Shown here: piece by piece, positions 20,401-30,562 of the stretch | Numbering within the stretch: the first letter of the stretch is position 1 | How the letters are laid out: each line of letters starts with the position of its first letter | Assembly (NCBI RefSeq): GCF_017565745.1 | Contig: NZ_JAGDYM010000013.1 | Location: forward strand, 147,331-211,330 | Length of the DNA: 64,000 nt | From: Leucobacter weissii | GTDB lineage: Bacteria; Actinomycetota; Actinomycetes; Actinomycetales; Microbacteriaceae | Direction: 5' to 3' | Notes under the pieces: model-generated | The model's database searches: none | Told to the model about the DNA's origin: nothing | The model's input: only the letters and a program-made list of their open reading frames with translations | Made by a program: the position numbers and the translations under genes

Positions 20401-21603
20401 CTAAGGGGCCTCGAAACGGGGCGGAAGCGGGAGATTGCCGATTCCGCTGACGCGCACCGCCCCCAGACCCTGCCAGGCGGCGGCCCGTCGCAGCAGTTCA
20501 ACCGCCGCCTCCGCGGTGCGCGCCGGAGCGCGATCCTCGCGCCAAGCCGCCTGCACCAGCAGTGCGCGTTCGGCGCGATCGGCCTTCAGGTCGATGCGTC
20601 CCGCGAGCCGTCCTCCGACCATGAGCGGCAGGCAGTAGTAGCCGTAGCGGCGCTTCTGCCTGGGAGTGTAGATCTCGATGCGATAGTGGAAGTCGAACAT
20701 GCGCTCGGCCCGCGGCCGGAACCAGACCACGGGATCGAAGGGGGTCAGCAGCGCGTCGGGCGCGAGCCTCGCGGGAACCCGCGCGTCGCGGTGCAGCCAC
20801 GCCTCCTGCGGCTTCCCCGCCGGAGTGAGCCATCCCGACACCCGGACGGGCAGCAGGATCCCCTCGTCCTCGAGCACGCGAACCGCCGCGCGCGCCTCGG
20901 CGATCCTGAGCCGATGATAGTCGGCGAGATCGGCCAGCGTCCCCACGGCGAGCGATCGCGCCGCGCGCTCGACCAGCGCGCGCTGCGCGGCCGCGCGCGG
21001 AACCGGGACGAGCGCCTCGGCGGGGAGCACCTGCTCGGCGAGCGCGTAGCGGCGCTGGAACCCCTCGCGCCCCGCCGAGACCACCTCTCCCAGCGCGAAC
21101 AGCATCTCGACGGCCTGCTTGGTCTCGCTCCAGTCCCACCACGGCCCGCGCGACTCCCGCGGGCCCGTCTCCAGCTCCCGCAGGAGCTGGGGGCCGGCGT
21201 CGGCCAGCCGGGCGCGCACCCGCTCGGCGGTCTCGGCGAGCGCGGCGCTCCGGCCCTCTGCCGCGTAGCGCTCGCCGAAGTCGGCCATGCGCCACGCGAA
21301 CAGCGGCCGATCCGCGACCGGGATGAACGCGGCCTCGTGGGCCCAGTACTCGGTGAAGCCGCCTCCCGCCCAGAGCTGCCGGTCGAGCGCTCCGGTGTCG
21401 TAGCCGCCGTGCCGCGAGAACACCGGCAGGTAATGGCTGCGCGCGAAGACGTTCACCGAGTCGATCTGCAGCACGTGCAACCGGTCCAGAGCCGCGTCGA
21501 ACGGCCGTCTCCGGCGCAGCCTCGGCGCGTTCGCGAAGCCCTGCGCGGCCAGGAGGGCGCGCCGCGCCTCGGCGGCGCTCAGGCTCTCGGGCGCGGTCGT
21601 CAT
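20401..21603 (-). CDS. AlkX/YcaQ-type winged-helix DNA glycosylase
   Basis: This 400-residue protein belongs to the HTH_42 family (YcaQ/AlkX and AlkZ), glycosylases built from three tandem winged helices that unhook bulky and interstrand cross-linked N7 adducts. The catalytic Q-x-D motif typical of AlkX is present as LQIDSVNV near residue 45 (AlkZ enzymes have Q-x-Q). Other family marks are FTEYWAHEAAFIP, LTPFDPVVW and RYGYYCLPLMVGGRLAGRID. It has its own transcription unit. The position next to several other repair genes is suggestive but not an operon. Confidence 0.85.
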   Translation of the reverse strand: MTTAPESLSAAEARRALLAAQGFANAPRLRRRRPFDAALDRLHVLQIDSVNVFARSHYLPVFSRHGGYDTGALDRQLWAGGGFTEYWAHEAAFIPVADRPLFAWRMADFGERYAAEGRSAALAETAERVRARLADAGPQLLRELETGPRESRGPWWDWSETKQAVEMLFALGEVVSAGREGFQRRYALAEQVLPAEALVPVPRAAAQRALVERAARSLAVGTLADLADYHRLRIAEARAAVRVLEDEGILLPVRVSGWLTPAGKPQEAWLHRDARVPARLAPDALLTPFDPVVWFRPRAERMFDFHYRIEIYTPRQKRRYGYYCLPLMVGGRLAGRIDLKADRAERALLVQAAWREDRAPARTAEAAVELLRRAAAWQGLGAVRVSGIGNLPLPPRFEAP

Positions 21604-21640
21604 CGTAGCCTCCCGCCGGGACGCGATCGGTGACCGGGCA

Positions 21641-21658
21641 GTCGACAGGCCGGTCGAC
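21641..21658 (-). terminator. Hairpin after ndk
   Basis: GTCGAC (21641–21646), a six-base loop and GTCGAC (21653–21658) form a stem just beyond the ndk stop, extended by outer GATCGG/CCGATC pairing (from about 21625 to 21668). It lies between ndk and the next minus-strand gene. Confidence 0.4.
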
Positions 21659-21667
21659 GATCGCCGA

Positions 21668-22084
21668 TCAGTCGAACCAGAGGGCGAGCTCGCGCTCCGC
21701 GCTGAGCGTGCTGTCGCTGCCGTGGACGAGGTTCTGCTGCACGCTCAGGCCCCAGTCCCTCCCGAGATCTCCCCGGATGGTGCCGGGTGCCGCGAGGGTG
21801 GGCTCGGTCGAGCCCGCGAGGGAGCGGAATCCTTCGATGATCCGATTGCCTCTCGCGCGGATCGCGACGATCGGCCCGGAGCTCATGAACTCGAGCAGCG
21901 GCTCGAAGAACGGCTTGCCCTGATGCTCCTCGTAGTGGGCTTCGAGCAGCTGGCGCGGCGCCTCCACCAGGCGGATGTCCACGAGCTCGTACCCCTTCGC
22001 CTCGACCCGGCGGAGGATCTCGCCGGTCAGCCCCCGCTTCACGCCGTCGGGCTTCACCAGGATCAACGTCTCTTCTGCGGACAT
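21668..22084 (-). CDS. ndk: Nucleoside diphosphate kinase
   Basis: Ndk moves the gamma-phosphate from ATP to nucleoside diphosphates through a phosphohistidine. The 138-residue protein begins MSAEETLILVKPDGVKRG, has the nucleotide site region GPIVAIRARGNRIIEGFRSL and the active-site histidine in NLVHGSDS. TTGGAGC precedes the ATG by six bases. It is the last gene of the ileS–folC–DUF4233–ndk run, with 36 bases between it and the DUF4233 gene. Confidence 0.96.
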   Translation of the reverse strand: MSAEETLILVKPDGVKRGLTGEILRRVEAKGYELVDIRLVEAPRQLLEAHYEEHQGKPFFEPLLEFMSSGPIVAIRARGNRIIEGFRSLAGSTEPTLAAPGTIRGDLGRDWGLSVQQNLVHGSDSTLSAERELALWFD

Positions 22085-22120
22085 GCACGCTCCAATCGCG
22101 GGATGGTCTGACTCCGCCCT

Positions 22121-22612
22121 TCAGTCTAGGGGCTGGGCGGACTCCCAGGCAGCGCGCTCCCGATCGATCCGGGAGCCTTTGACCATGCAGTAGATCCAGG
22201 TCGCGGTGAAGGCGATCCCGATGATCAGCGACATGGGCAGGATGACGGCGCTCAGCAGCATGAGGCCGTGCACCGCCCAGCCGATGACGATGCCGGTGCG
22301 GCCCAGCCGCATCGTGGCGAGCGCGACGAGGATGACGCCGCACAGCGCGAGGCCGCCCCAGATGCCGAGTTCGGCGGGGTCGAGCAGCGAGAGGCCGAAG
22401 ATCGTCATTCCCATCAGGAAGACCACGATCAGCTCGAAGCCGAGCACGATGGAGGCCAGCGCCCGCTGCGTCCGTCCCGGGCCGGCGCTCCCGGCATCCG
22501 GATGGGAGGCTCCGGAGATGCGCATCGCGGCGTCATGCGCGAAGCCCTCCGAGGGCGACAGCTTCAGCTCGGGCTCCTCGGAGCCGCTCGGCGCGGGCGA
22601 TCCGGGGGTCAT
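22121..22612 (-). CDS. DUF4233 membrane protein
   Basis: This 163-residue actinobacterial protein has a polar N-terminus of about 50 residues and then four hydrophobic segments (ALASIVLGFELIVVFLMG, LGIWGGLALCGVILVALA, GIVIGWAVHGLMLLSAVILP, SLIIGIAFTATWIYCMV). The family is known mainly from its position between folC and ndk, as here. The ATG overlaps the folC stop by four bases, so it is translationally coupled. No function is established. Confidence 0.88.
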   Translation of the reverse strand: MTPGSPAPSGSEEPELKLSPSEGFAHDAAMRISGASHPDAGSAGPGRTQRALASIVLGFELIVVFLMGMTIFGLSLLDPAELGIWGGLALCGVILVALATMRLGRTGIVIGWAVHGLMLLSAVILPMSLIIGIAFTATWIYCMVKGSRIDRERAAWESAQPLD

Positions 22613-23961
22613 GCGCTCCCCCAGCCCTCTGCGCGCGCATGCGCGATGGCCTCGCCCGCGAGCAGCACGGAGCCGGTCACGAGCACCGCCCGGCCCTCTG
22701 CCCGACCGGCCCAGTCCCGGGCGACCTCGAGCGCCTCGTGCACCGTTTCAGCTCGGGCGACCGGGAGGTCGGGAATCCGATCCTCCGCGATCTCCGCGAG
22801 TCGTTCGACGGGCAGCGCGCGCGACGACTCGACCGGGACGAGGGTGACGGTGTCGGCGATCGGGGCGAGCGCCTCGAGCACTCCTCCCGCGTCCTTCTCG
22901 CCGAGGAGCCCGACCACGAGCGCGAGCTCGGAGAAGGCGAAGGACTCGGCCACCGCGCGCGCGAGGGCGTCGGCGCCGTGCGGATTGTGGGCGGCGTCCA
23001 CGTAGACCACCGGATCGCTGGCGATCAGCTGCAGGCGACCCGGCGAGCGGAGCTGGCCGAGCCCCGCCTCCAGCACCTCCTCCGGAAGCGGACGGTCTCC
23101 CCCGAAGAAGGCCTCGACGGCCGCGACCGCGAGCGCCGCGTTCTCCGCCTGATGGCTGCCGTGGAGGGGCAGGAAGACGGGATCGTAATCGTGACCGCTC
23201 GGTCCGCTGAGCGTGATCTGACGCCCGCCGACCGCGAGCCGGTCATCCCGGAGAGCGAAATCCCGGTCGGCGAGGAGCAGACCCGCACCGTTCCGCTCGG
23301 CTGCGACGGCGAGTTCGAGCAGAGCCTCGCGCCGCTGTCGGGCGGAGACCACCGTGGATCCCGCCTTGATGATCCCGGCCTTGGTGCGGGCGATCGACTC
23401 GACGTCCGGGCCGAGGATCGCGGTGTGATCGAGGTCGATCGGGGTGAGCACGGCCACCCTCGCGTCGGCGATGTTGCTGGCGTCCCACTCGCCGCCCATT
23501 CCCGTCTCGATGACCGCGACGTCGACCGGAGCGTCGGCGAACAGCGAGAATGCGAGGACCGCGATCGCTTCGAAGAAGGTGATGGGGCTCTGCGAGTCCG
23601 CTGCGAGTTCGGCGTCCACGACTTCGAGCGGAACCACCAGTTCGTCCCAGGCGTCCGCGAGCTGATTCCCCCCGACCGGTTCCCCGTCGATCTGGAAGCG
23701 CTCGGTGACGTCCACGAGGTGGGGGCTCGTGAAGAGTCCCGTCTTCAGCCCGTGGGCCCGCAGGAGCGACTCGGCCGCGCGCGCGGTGGAGGTCTTGCCG
23801 TTGGTGCCTGCGATCTGCATGACGGGATAGGAGAGCTGCGGCGATCCCGCGAGCTCGGCGAGACGGCGCACGGGTTCGATTCTCGGGCGGGGGTGCGCCT
23901 CGCCGACGCGCTTCAGCAGTTCCTCGTAGACGCGCTCGGCGGCGCGCTCGGCGGCGGTCAT
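22609..23961 (-). CDS. folC: Folylpolyglutamate / dihydrofolate synthase
   Basis: FolC adds glutamates to folates and, when bifunctional, joins dihydropteroate to glutamate. The 450-residue protein is a Mur-ligase-type ATPase with P-loop [12 protein letters not shown] (residues about 47–58), the omega-loop region [29 protein letters not shown] motif (here [16 protein letters not shown]) and C-terminal [15 protein letters not shown]. It overlaps both ileS and the DUF4233 gene by four bases (ATGA), so all three are translated in series. Confidence 0.95.
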   Translation of the reverse strand: MTAAERAAERVYEELLKRVGEAHPRPRIEPVRRLAELAGSPQLSYPVMQIAGTNGKTSTARAAESLLRAHGLKTGLFTSPHLVDVTERFQIDGEPVGGNQLADAWDELVVPLEVVDAELAADSQSPITFFEAIAVLAFSLFADAPVDVAVIETGMGGEWDASNIADARVAVLTPIDLDHTAILGPDVESIARTKAGIIKAGSTVVSARQRREALLELAVAAERNGAGLLLADRDFALRDDRLAVGGRQITLSGPSGHDYDPVFLPLHGSHQAENAALAVAAVEAFFGGDRPLPEEVLEAGLGQLRSPGRLQLIASDPVVYVDAAHNPHGADALARAVAESFAFSELALVVGLLGEKDAGGVLEALAPIADTVTLVPVESSRALPVERLAEIAEDRIPDLPVARAETVHEALEVARDWAGRAEGRAVLVTGSVLLAGEAIAHARAEGWGSA

Positions 23962-26900
23962 GCCAGGTGTCCTCTCGCATCGATGCGGATCTCCAACGCG
24001 TCCTTCGTCGTGCCGAGCGCCTCGGCCGTCGTGCTGAAGACGCCCTGCCCGTCGACGATCTCCGGGGTCGAGCCCGATGCGCCCGTCCCGGAACTGCCCG
24101 GGGAGAGCGGAGCGAACGACAGCTCGACCGCGAGGGTCTCCGCGGCGATCAGCTCACGGTGCGTCTGCAGCGCCCCGACGTGCTCGGGATCGGCGCTCAG
24201 CCGCAGCGCGATGCGGTCGCTCACCTCGAGACCCGCGTGCTTCCGAGCCTCCTGCACGGCACGGATCGCGTCTCGCGCGGTCCCCTCCTCCTCGAGCTCC
24301 AGGGTGGTCTCGGTGCTGAGCAGCACGAAGCCGCCGCCGGGGAGCAGCCCCAGTGCGAGGCCGCTTCCCGAGCCAGCCTCGGGATCGGAGCCGTCGCCGA
24401 CGCTCAACGCGAGTTCGTACTCCTGCGGCTCCAGCGCGATGCCGCCGGCGATCACGACCCCGTCCTCCTCGCTCCAGTCCCCGCTCTTGGCGGACCTGAT
24501 GGCCTGCTGCACCTGCTTTCCGAGCCGCGGACCCGCTGCTCGGGCGTTCACCGCCAGCGTGCGCACGATGCCGTGCTCCTCGGCGCTGCGCTCCGTCTGC
24601 TGCACCAGGCGCACCGACTTCACGTTGAGCTCCTCGCGGAGGATCCCCGCGAAGGGCTCCAGCGCGCCGGGCCGCGGGGTCACGACCGTCAGCTCGGCGA
24701 GCGGCAGCCGGACACGCAGGCGCCGGGCCTTGCGCAGCGCCAGGGCCTGCGAGGTGATCCGGCGGACCTCGTCCATCGCGTCGACCAGTTCGGGGTCGTC
24801 GGGGAACTCCGCGGCGTCGGGCCAGTCCGTGAGATGCACCGAGCGGCCTCCCGTCAGGCCCCGCCAGATCTCCTCCGTGACCAGGGGCGCCAGGGGCGCC
24901 GCGACGCGCGAGACCGTCTCGAGCACGGTGGCGAGCGTGTCGAAGGCCTGCCGGTTCTCCGGTCCGCCGCCGGTCCCGTGGACCCCGGCCCAGAAGCGGT
25001 CGCGGGATCTGCGCACGTACCAGTTGGTCAGCACCTCTCCGAACTCACGCAGATCCTCGGCGGCGCTGGTGGTGTCCAGTCCGTCGAGATGCCGCTCCAC
25101 GTCGCGGATCAGCGTCCCGGTCTTCGCCAGGATGTAGCGGTCGAGAGGATCATCGCTGTCGGTGCGCCGAGACGCCTCGGTGCCGTCCGCGTTCGAGTAG
25201 AGGCCGAAGAAGTACCAGGTGTTCCACAGCGGCAGGATGAACTGGCGGACCCCCTCGCGGATCCCCTCCTCCGTGACGACGAGATTGCCTCCGCGCACGA
25301 CCGGCGAGGCCATCAGGAACCAGCGCATCGCGTCCGAGCCGTCGCGGTCGAAGACCTCGTTCACATCGGGATAGTTGCGCAGCGACTTCGACATCTTGTT
25401 GCCGTCGCTGCCGAGCACGATCCCGTGGCTGATCACGCTCCTGAAGGCCGGCCGGTCGAACAGCGCCGTCGCGAGCACGTGCATGACGTAGAACCAGCCG
25501 CGGGTCTGCCCGATGTACTCCACGATGAAGTCGGCCGGCTGGTGGGCGTCGAACCACTCCCGGTTCTCGAAGGGGTAGTGCGCCTGCGCGAAGGGCATCG
25601 ACCCGGAGTCGAACCAGACGTCGAAGACGTCCGCGATGCGGCGCATGGTCGATCGGCCCGTGGGGTCGTCGGGGTTCGGCCGCGTGAGGCCGTCGATGTA
25701 GGGGCGGTGCAGATCGATCTCGCCGGCCTCGTTCACCGGGAGGGATCCGAAGTCCCGCTCCAGCTCCTCCAGCGAGCCGTACACGTCGACGCGCGGATGC
25801 TCCGGGTCATCGCTCTTCCACACCGGGATCGGGCTGCCCCAGTAGCGGTTGCGGCTGATCGACCAGTCGCGGGCGCCCTCGAGCCACTTGCCGAACTGGC
25901 CGTGCTTCACGCCCGCCGGCACCCATTCGATCTGCTCGTTCACCTCGAGCAGGCGATCCTTGATCTCGGTGACGCGCACGAACCAGCTCGAGACGGCCCG
26001 GTAGATGAGCGGGTTGCGGCAGCGCCAGCAGTGCGGGTAGGAGTGCTCGTAGCTGGCCTCGCGCAGCAGACGGCCCTTCGCCTTGATCAGTCGGATCAGC
26101 GGCCGATTCGCCTCGGACCAGAGTTGACCGGCCACGTCGGCGACGGAGGGCAGGAACCGGCCGCCGTCGTCGAGGCTGACGATCACCGGGATGCCCGCCG
26201 CCGCAGTGACGCGCATGTCGTCCTCGCCGTAGGCGGGCGCCTGATGCACGATGCCGGTGCCGTCGCCGGTCGTGACGTAGTCGTCCACGAGGATCTGCCA
26301 GGCGCGCTCCGTGCCCCACACCTCGGCGTCGGCGTAGTAGTCGAAGAGCGCCTCGTAGCGCACGCCCGCGAGCTCGGCGCCGCGGACGACGCGCGCGACC
26401 GCGGCCTGCGCCTCCTCGGCCGAGGCGTAGCCGAGCTCCTTCGCGTGCGCGCCCACGAGGCCCTCGGCGAGCAGGTATCGTGCGCCGGACCCCGAGCCCG
26501 TCGGGGGCTCTCCGCCGTCGGCCGCGCCGGACGGCCCGGCCGGAACCACCGCGTAGCCGATCCCCGGGCCGACGGCGAGTGCCGCATTGGTGGGCAGCGT
26601 CCAGGGCGTCGTGGTCCAGGCGAGGGCCCGCACGCCCTCCAGCCCGAGTTCTGCGGCCCGCTCCCCCGCCAGCGGGAAGGCGACCGTCACCGAGGGATCC
26701 TGCCGCATCTGGTACACGTCGTCGTCCATGCGCAGCTCGTGGTTCGAGAGCGGCGTCTCATCGCGCCAGCAGTACGGGAGCACGCGGTGCCCCTCGTAGG
26801 CGAGGCCGCGCTCGTGGAGCTGCTTGAACGCCCAGAGGACGCTCTCCATGTAGCCGAGGTTCAGCGTCTTGTAGTCGTTCTCGAAATCGACCCAGCGCGC

Positions 26901-27362
26901 CTGCCTGGTGACGTACTCCTCCCACTCACGGGTGTACTGCAGCACCGACTCGCGCGCCTTCGCGTTGAAGGCCGCGATCCCCATCTCCTCGATCTCGCGC
27001 TTCTCGGTGATGCCGAGCTGCTTCATCGCCTCCAGCTCGGCCGGCAGCCCGTGGGTGTCCCAGCCGAAGCGGCGCTCCACCTTCTTGCCGCGCATCGTCT
27101 GGAAGCGCGGGAAGACGTCCTTGGCGTAGCCCGTGAGCAGGTGCCCGTAGTGCGGCAGGCCGTTGGCGAAGGGTGGTCCGTCGTTGAACACCCACTCGGG
27201 CGCGCCCTCGCGCTGCCGGATCGACTCGCGGAAGGTGTCATCGTCCTTCCAGAAGGCGAGCACCCGCCGCTCGATCTCCGGGAACGAGGGCGACGGCTGA
27301 ACGGCGGCGGGCTCGGCGGACGCGCCGTCCCGCGCTCCGGTCGACGGCTTCGGGTAGATCAT
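23958..27362 (-). CDS. ileS: Isoleucyl-tRNA synthetase
   Basis: IleS charges tRNA-Ile. The 1134-residue class I synthetase has the HIGH motif as [14 protein letters not shown], the KMSKS motif as [14 protein letters not shown], the CP1 editing domain ([17 protein letters not shown]) and an anticodon-binding C-terminus. The DUF5915 tail and lack of a C-terminal zinc cluster fit the archaeal/eukaryal-like, mupirocin-resistant class (IleS2) seen in actinobacteria; that assignment is inferred. The ATG at 27362 has GAGGAAG five bases upstream. A T-box leader precedes it. Confidence 0.96.
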   Translation of the reverse strand: MIYPKPSTGARDGASAEPAAVQPSPSFPEIERRVLAFWKDDDTFRESIRQREGAPEWVFNDGPPFANGLPHYGHLLTGYAKDVFPRFQTMRGKKVERRFGWDTHGLPAELEAMKQLGITEKREIEEMGIAAFNAKARESVLQYTREWEEYVTRQARWVDFENDYKTLNLGYMESVLWAFKQLHERGLAYEGHRVLPYCWRDETPLSNHELRMDDDVYQMRQDPSVTVAFPLAGERAAELGLEGVRALAWTTTPWTLPTNAALAVGPGIGYAVVPAGPSGAADGGEPPTGSGSGARYLLAEGLVGAHAKELGYASAEEAQAAVARVVRGAELAGVRYEALFDYYADAEVWGTERAWQILVDDYVTTGDGTGIVHQAPAYGEDDMRVTAAAGIPVIVSLDDGGRFLPSVADVAGQLWSEANRPLIRLIKAKGRLLREASYEHSYPHCWRCRNPLIYRAVSSWFVRVTEIKDRLLEVNEQIEWVPAGVKHGQFGKWLEGARDWSISRNRYWGSPIPVWKSDDPEHPRVDVYGSLEELERDFGSLPVNEAGEIDLHRPYIDGLTRPNPDDPTGRSTMRRIADVFDVWFDSGSMPFAQAHYPFENREWFDAHQPADFIVEYIGQTRGWFYVMHVLATALFDRPAFRSVISHGIVLGSDGNKMSKSLRNYPDVNEVFDRDGSDAMRWFLMASPVVRGGNLVVTEEGIREGVRQFILPLWNTWYFFGLYSNADGTEASRRTDSDDPLDRYILAKTGTLIRDVERHLDGLDTTSAAEDLREFGEVLTNWYVRRSRDRFWAGVHGTGGGPENRQAFDTLATVLETVSRVAAPLAPLVTEEIWRGLTGGRSVHLTDWPDAAEFPDDPELVDAMDEVRRITSQALALRKARRLRVRLPLAELTVVTPRPGALEPFAGILREELNVKSVRLVQQTERSAEEHGIVRTLAVNARAAGPRLGKQVQQAIRSAKSGDWSEEDGVVIAGGIALEPQEYELALSVGDGSDPEAGSGSGLALGLLPGGGFVLLSTETTLELEEEGTARDAIRAVQEARKHAGLEVSDRIALRLSADPEHVGALQTHRELIAAETLAVELSFAPLSPGSSGTGASGSTPEIVDGQGVFSTTAEALGTTKDALEIRIDARGHLA

Positions 27363-27608
27363 GGGCGCTTCCTCGGCTCGGATTCGTCTTCGTGCCGGGA
27401 CGGGCTGCCGATCCTTCTCGTCCGCCCGCGGTACCACCCTGCTTGCCGCGATCCTGCGCCGTCTCCGGCGAGGAGCCCGGCCACCTCGTTCGGCTGTGAC
27501 GGGCCGTCCCCGTTCGGCTCTACTGAGCGGCTCGGACGCTCCCGATCAGATCGTCCGCTCTGCTGTTCTTCCGAAGACTCCCCGGTGATGGCCGGATCGC
27601 AGTCGCTG
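27363..27608 (-). ncRNA. T-box riboswitch leader of ileS (translational type)
   Basis: The minus-strand leader carries the T-box bulge sequence AGGGTGGTACCGCGG (27440 down to 27426), whose TGGT pairs with the acceptor end of uncharged tRNA. Near the 5' end a very short stem CCGG…CCGG holds ATC (27589–27587) in its loop, an isoleucine codon that would read the tRNA-Ile anticodon. The short stem I and the closeness of the ribosome-binding site (GAGGAAG) fit the actinobacterial class that controls translation and not termination. Boundaries are estimates from the -10 hexamer. Confidence 0.88.
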
Positions 27609-27614
27609 CATACG

Positions 27615-27620
27615 ATTCTA
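27615..27620 (-). promoter_or_regulatory. -10 hexamer of the ileS leader
   Basis: TAGAAT on the minus strand would start transcription about seven bases downstream, near 27608, just ahead of the T-box stem I. Confidence 0.5.
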
Positions 27621-27784
27621 CACGCATTCGGCGCCCCGAGGACGAGCGATCCGAACCCGGGAGCAGCTCCGGCGGCGAATACCGTTCGGGAGGAGCCGAA
27701 CAGGCGCGGATCTCCTCCCGAAGCGCACGCTCCGCCGGAAGCGCCCGCCCTTGCGACGGGAGAACAGCCGTGCTCCCACTCGGA

Positions 27785-27818
27785 TAAACTGTTCTGGTCC
27801 ACCATCAGGCACCAGAAC
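27785..27818 (+). promoter_or_regulatory. valS promoter -10 and flanking inverted repeat
   Basis: TAAACT (27785–27790) is a plausible -10 for valS. It is followed at once by a perfect 8-bp inverted repeat GTTCTGGT / ACCAGAAC (27791–27798 and 27811–27818) with a 12-base spacer. The repeat spans the expected start of transcription. It could be an operator or a 5' RNA hairpin; no T-box sequence is present. Confidence 0.4.
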
Positions 27819-27876
27819 CGCGGGCAGCCGCACGGTTCGACGACGCGGTGCCGCCCATAGCGAAGACGGAGCCCAG

Positions 27877-30513
27877 ATGAGCGCGACCCCCCGCGAGACC
27901 ACCCCCCGCGAGATCCCGGACAAGCCCCAGCTCGAAGGGCTCGAGGAGAAGTGGGGGCCGATCTGGGAGCAGCAGGGCACCTATCGCTTCGACCGCGACG
28001 AGGCCGCCGCCGCCGGGCGCGACGCCGTCTACAGCATCGACACGCCGCCGCCGACGGCCTCGGGCTCCCTGCATGTCGGTCACGTCTTCAGCTACACGCA
28101 CACCGACACCGTCGCCCGCTACCAGCGCATGCGCGGCAAGCGCGTGTTCTACCCGATGGGCTGGGACGACAACGGCCTGCCGACCGAGCGCCGGGTGCAG
28201 AACTACTACGGGGTGCGCTGCGACCCCTCGCTCCCCTATCAGCCGGACTTCGTTCCTCCCCATGAGGGCGGCGACGGGAAGAGCGTCAAGGCGGCCGACC
28301 AGCAGCCGGTCTCCCGCCGCAACTTCATCGAGCTCTGCGAGCGGCTCACCGTCGAGGACGAGCGGCAGTTCGAAGATCTCTGGCGCGCACTGGGCCTCTC
28401 CGTCGACTGGGGCCAGAGCTACCGGACCATTGCCGACGATTCCTTGCGCGCCTCGCAGCTCGCCTTCGTGCGCAATGTGCGTCGGGGGGAGGCCTATCAG
28501 GCGCAGGCCCCCACGCTGTGGGATGTGACGTTCCGCACCGCGGTGGCCCAGGCCGAACTTGAGGATCGCGATCAGCCGAGCGCCTACCACACCCTCGCCT
28601 TCCACAAGAGCGACGGCTCGGGCGACCTGCTCATCGACACCACGCGTCCCGAACTGCTCCCCGCCTGCGTGGCCCTCGTGGCCCATCCCGACGACGAGCG
28701 CTATCAGCCGCTCTTCGGCAGCACCGTGCGCACCCCTCTGTTCGATGTCGAGGTGCCGATCGTCGCTCACCGTCTCGCCCAGCCGGACAAGGGAACGGGC
28801 ATCGCCATGATCTGCACCTTCGGCGATGTGACGGACGTGGTCTGGTGGCGCGAACTCGACCTGCCCACCCGCGCGGTGCTCGGCTTCGACGGCCGCATCG
28901 TGTCCGAGGCGCCGGAGGCGATCACCAGCGCCGCGGGGCGCGAGGCCTATGCGCAGCTGGCCGGCAAGACCGTGTTCAGCGCGAAGCAGGCCGTCGTCGA
29001 GATGCTCGGCGAGTCGGGCGAGCTCGTCGGAGAGATCCGCAAGATCACGCACCCCGTCAAGTTCTTCGAGAAGGGCGACCGGCCGCTCGAGATCGTGTCG
29101 ACCCGCCAGTGGTACATCCGCAACGGCGCCCGGGACGAGGGGCTCCGCGAACGCCTGCTCGCCCACGGCCGAGAGCTGCGGTGGCACCCCGATTTCATGC
29201 GGGTGCGCTACGAGAACTGGGTCGAGGGACTCTCCGGCGACTGGCTGGTCTCGCGCCAGCGCTTCTTCGGCGTGCCGATCCCCGTCTGGTACCCGCTCGA
29301 TTCCGACGGCAATCCGGTCTTCGACCGCCCGATCCTGCCCGCCGAGGATCAGCTGCCCGTGGATCCCTCGAGCGACGTGCCCGCCGGCTATTCGGAGGAG
29401 CAGCGCGGCGCCCCCGGCGGCTTCCGGGGCGAGGTCGACGTCATGGACACCTGGGCCACTTCCTCCCTCACGCCGCAGCTCGCGGGCGGCTGGGAGCGCG
29501 ACCCCGCGCTCTTCGCGCTCGTGTACCCGTTCGATCTGCGCCCGCAGGGGCAGGACATCATCCGCACCTGGCTGTTCAGCACCCTGCTGCGCAGCGAGCT
29601 CGAGGCGAAGACGCTGCCATGGCGGCACGCCGGCATCTCGGGCTGGATCCTCGATCCCGACCGCAAGAAGATGTCGAAGTCGAAGGGCAACGTGGTGACG
29701 CCCGCGGGCCTGCTCGAGCAGCACGGCTCGGACGCGGTCCGCTACTGGGCGGCGTCGGCCAAGCTCGGCACCGATGCCTCGTTCGATCCGCAGAACCCGA
29801 CGCAGATCAAGATCGGTCGCCGGCTCGCCATCAAGCTGCTCAACGCCGCGAAGTTCGCGCTCGGCTTCGACGCCGGGGGCGCGGGCGCGGTGACCGAGCC
29901 TATCGATCGCGCGATGCTCGCGGCGCTCGCCCGGGTCGTCGAGCAGGCGACTCAGGCCTTCGAGGGCTACGATCACGCACGGGCTCTCGAACTCTCGGAG
30001 AGCTTCTTCTGGACGTTCTGCGACGACTACCTCGAACTCGTGAAGGAGCGCGCCCACTCGGGCCGGGGTCAGGCCCAGGCCTCCGCGGTGACCGCTCTGC
30101 GCACGGCGCTGTCGGTGTTCGCGCGCCTCTTCGCCCCGTTCCTGCCCTTCGCCGCGGAGGAGGTCTGGTCGTGGTTCGGCGAGGGCTCGGTGCACCGCTC
30201 GAATTGGCCGGTCGCGCAAGAGCTCCTTCCGCTCGCGGGCGACGACGCGGATCCCGAGCTGCTCCGTCTGGTGGGCACCGCGCTCGTCGGGATCCGGGGC
30301 GCCAAGACCGCGGCGAAGGCCTCCCAGAAGACGCCGGTCGAGCTGGCGGTCGTGCACGCCCCCGCCGAGGACCGGGAGCGGCTCGCCCTTGCCGCGGACG
30401 ACCTCGCCGCGGTCGGGCGCATCGCCGAACTGCGCTTCGAGGGGGCGGACGTCGAGAACGTGACCGTCGCGGAGATCCGGCTCGCGGATCCGGAGGCCCG
30501 GCCCGCATCATGA
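27877..30513 (+). CDS. valS: Valyl-tRNA synthetase
   Basis: ValS charges tRNA-Val. The 878-residue class I enzyme has its HIGH motif as LHVGHVFSYTH, KMSKS as DRKKMSKSKGNVVTP, the editing domain (LIDTTRPELLPACVALVAHP) and an anticodon-binding helix bundle. The C-terminal coiled coil is shorter than in the E. coli enzyme. The ATG at 27877 is chosen because ACGGAG lies about five bases upstream; the frame is open further upstream but the added residues do not resemble ValS. It is divergent from ileS. Confidence 0.96.
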   Translation: MSATPRETTPREIPDKPQLEGLEEKWGPIWEQQGTYRFDRDEAAAAGRDAVYSIDTPPPTASGSLHVGHVFSYTHTDTVARYQRMRGKRVFYPMGWDDNGLPTERRVQNYYGVRCDPSLPYQPDFVPPHEGGDGKSVKAADQQPVSRRNFIELCERLTVEDERQFEDLWRALGLSVDWGQSYRTIADDSLRASQLAFVRNVRRGEAYQAQAPTLWDVTFRTAVAQAELEDRDQPSAYHTLAFHKSDGSGDLLIDTTRPELLPACVALVAHPDDERYQPLFGSTVRTPLFDVEVPIVAHRLAQPDKGTGIAMICTFGDVTDVVWWRELDLPTRAVLGFDGRIVSEAPEAITSAAGREAYAQLAGKTVFSAKQAVVEMLGESGELVGEIRKITHPVKFFEKGDRPLEIVSTRQWYIRNGARDEGLRERLLAHGRELRWHPDFMRVRYENWVEGLSGDWLVSRQRFFGVPIPVWYPLDSDGNPVFDRPILPAEDQLPVDPSSDVPAGYSEEQRGAPGGFRGEVDVMDTWATSSLTPQLAGGWERDPALFALVYPFDLRPQGQDIIRTWLFSTLLRSELEAKTLPWRHAGISGWILDPDRKKMSKSKGNVVTPAGLLEQHGSDAVRYWAASAKLGTDASFDPQNPTQIKIGRRLAIKLLNAAKFALGFDAGGAGAVTEPIDRAMLAALARVVEQATQAFEGYDHARALELSESFFWTFCDDYLELVKERAHSGRGQAQASAVTALRTALSVFARLFAPFLPFAAEEVWSWFGEGSVHRSNWPVAQELLPLAGDDADPELLRLVGTALVGIRGAKTAAKASQKTPVELAVVHAPAEDRERLALAADDLAAVGRIAELRFEGADVENVTVAEIRLADPEARPAS

Positions 30514-30562
30514 GCACCACCCGGGGCGCGGGCTCCGCCCGTATCGCGAGCGCAGGCCGAGC

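Noticed and set aside
23967..27860. A 1297-codon open frame on the plus strand opposite ileS
   Set aside because: It is an antisense shadow of ileS and its leader; no recognisable motif, and it runs through the T-box.
27785..27876. A second T-box ahead of valS
   Set aside because: The hairpin loop contains ATC by chance, but there is no TGGN-containing T-box bulge sequence and no valine specifier.
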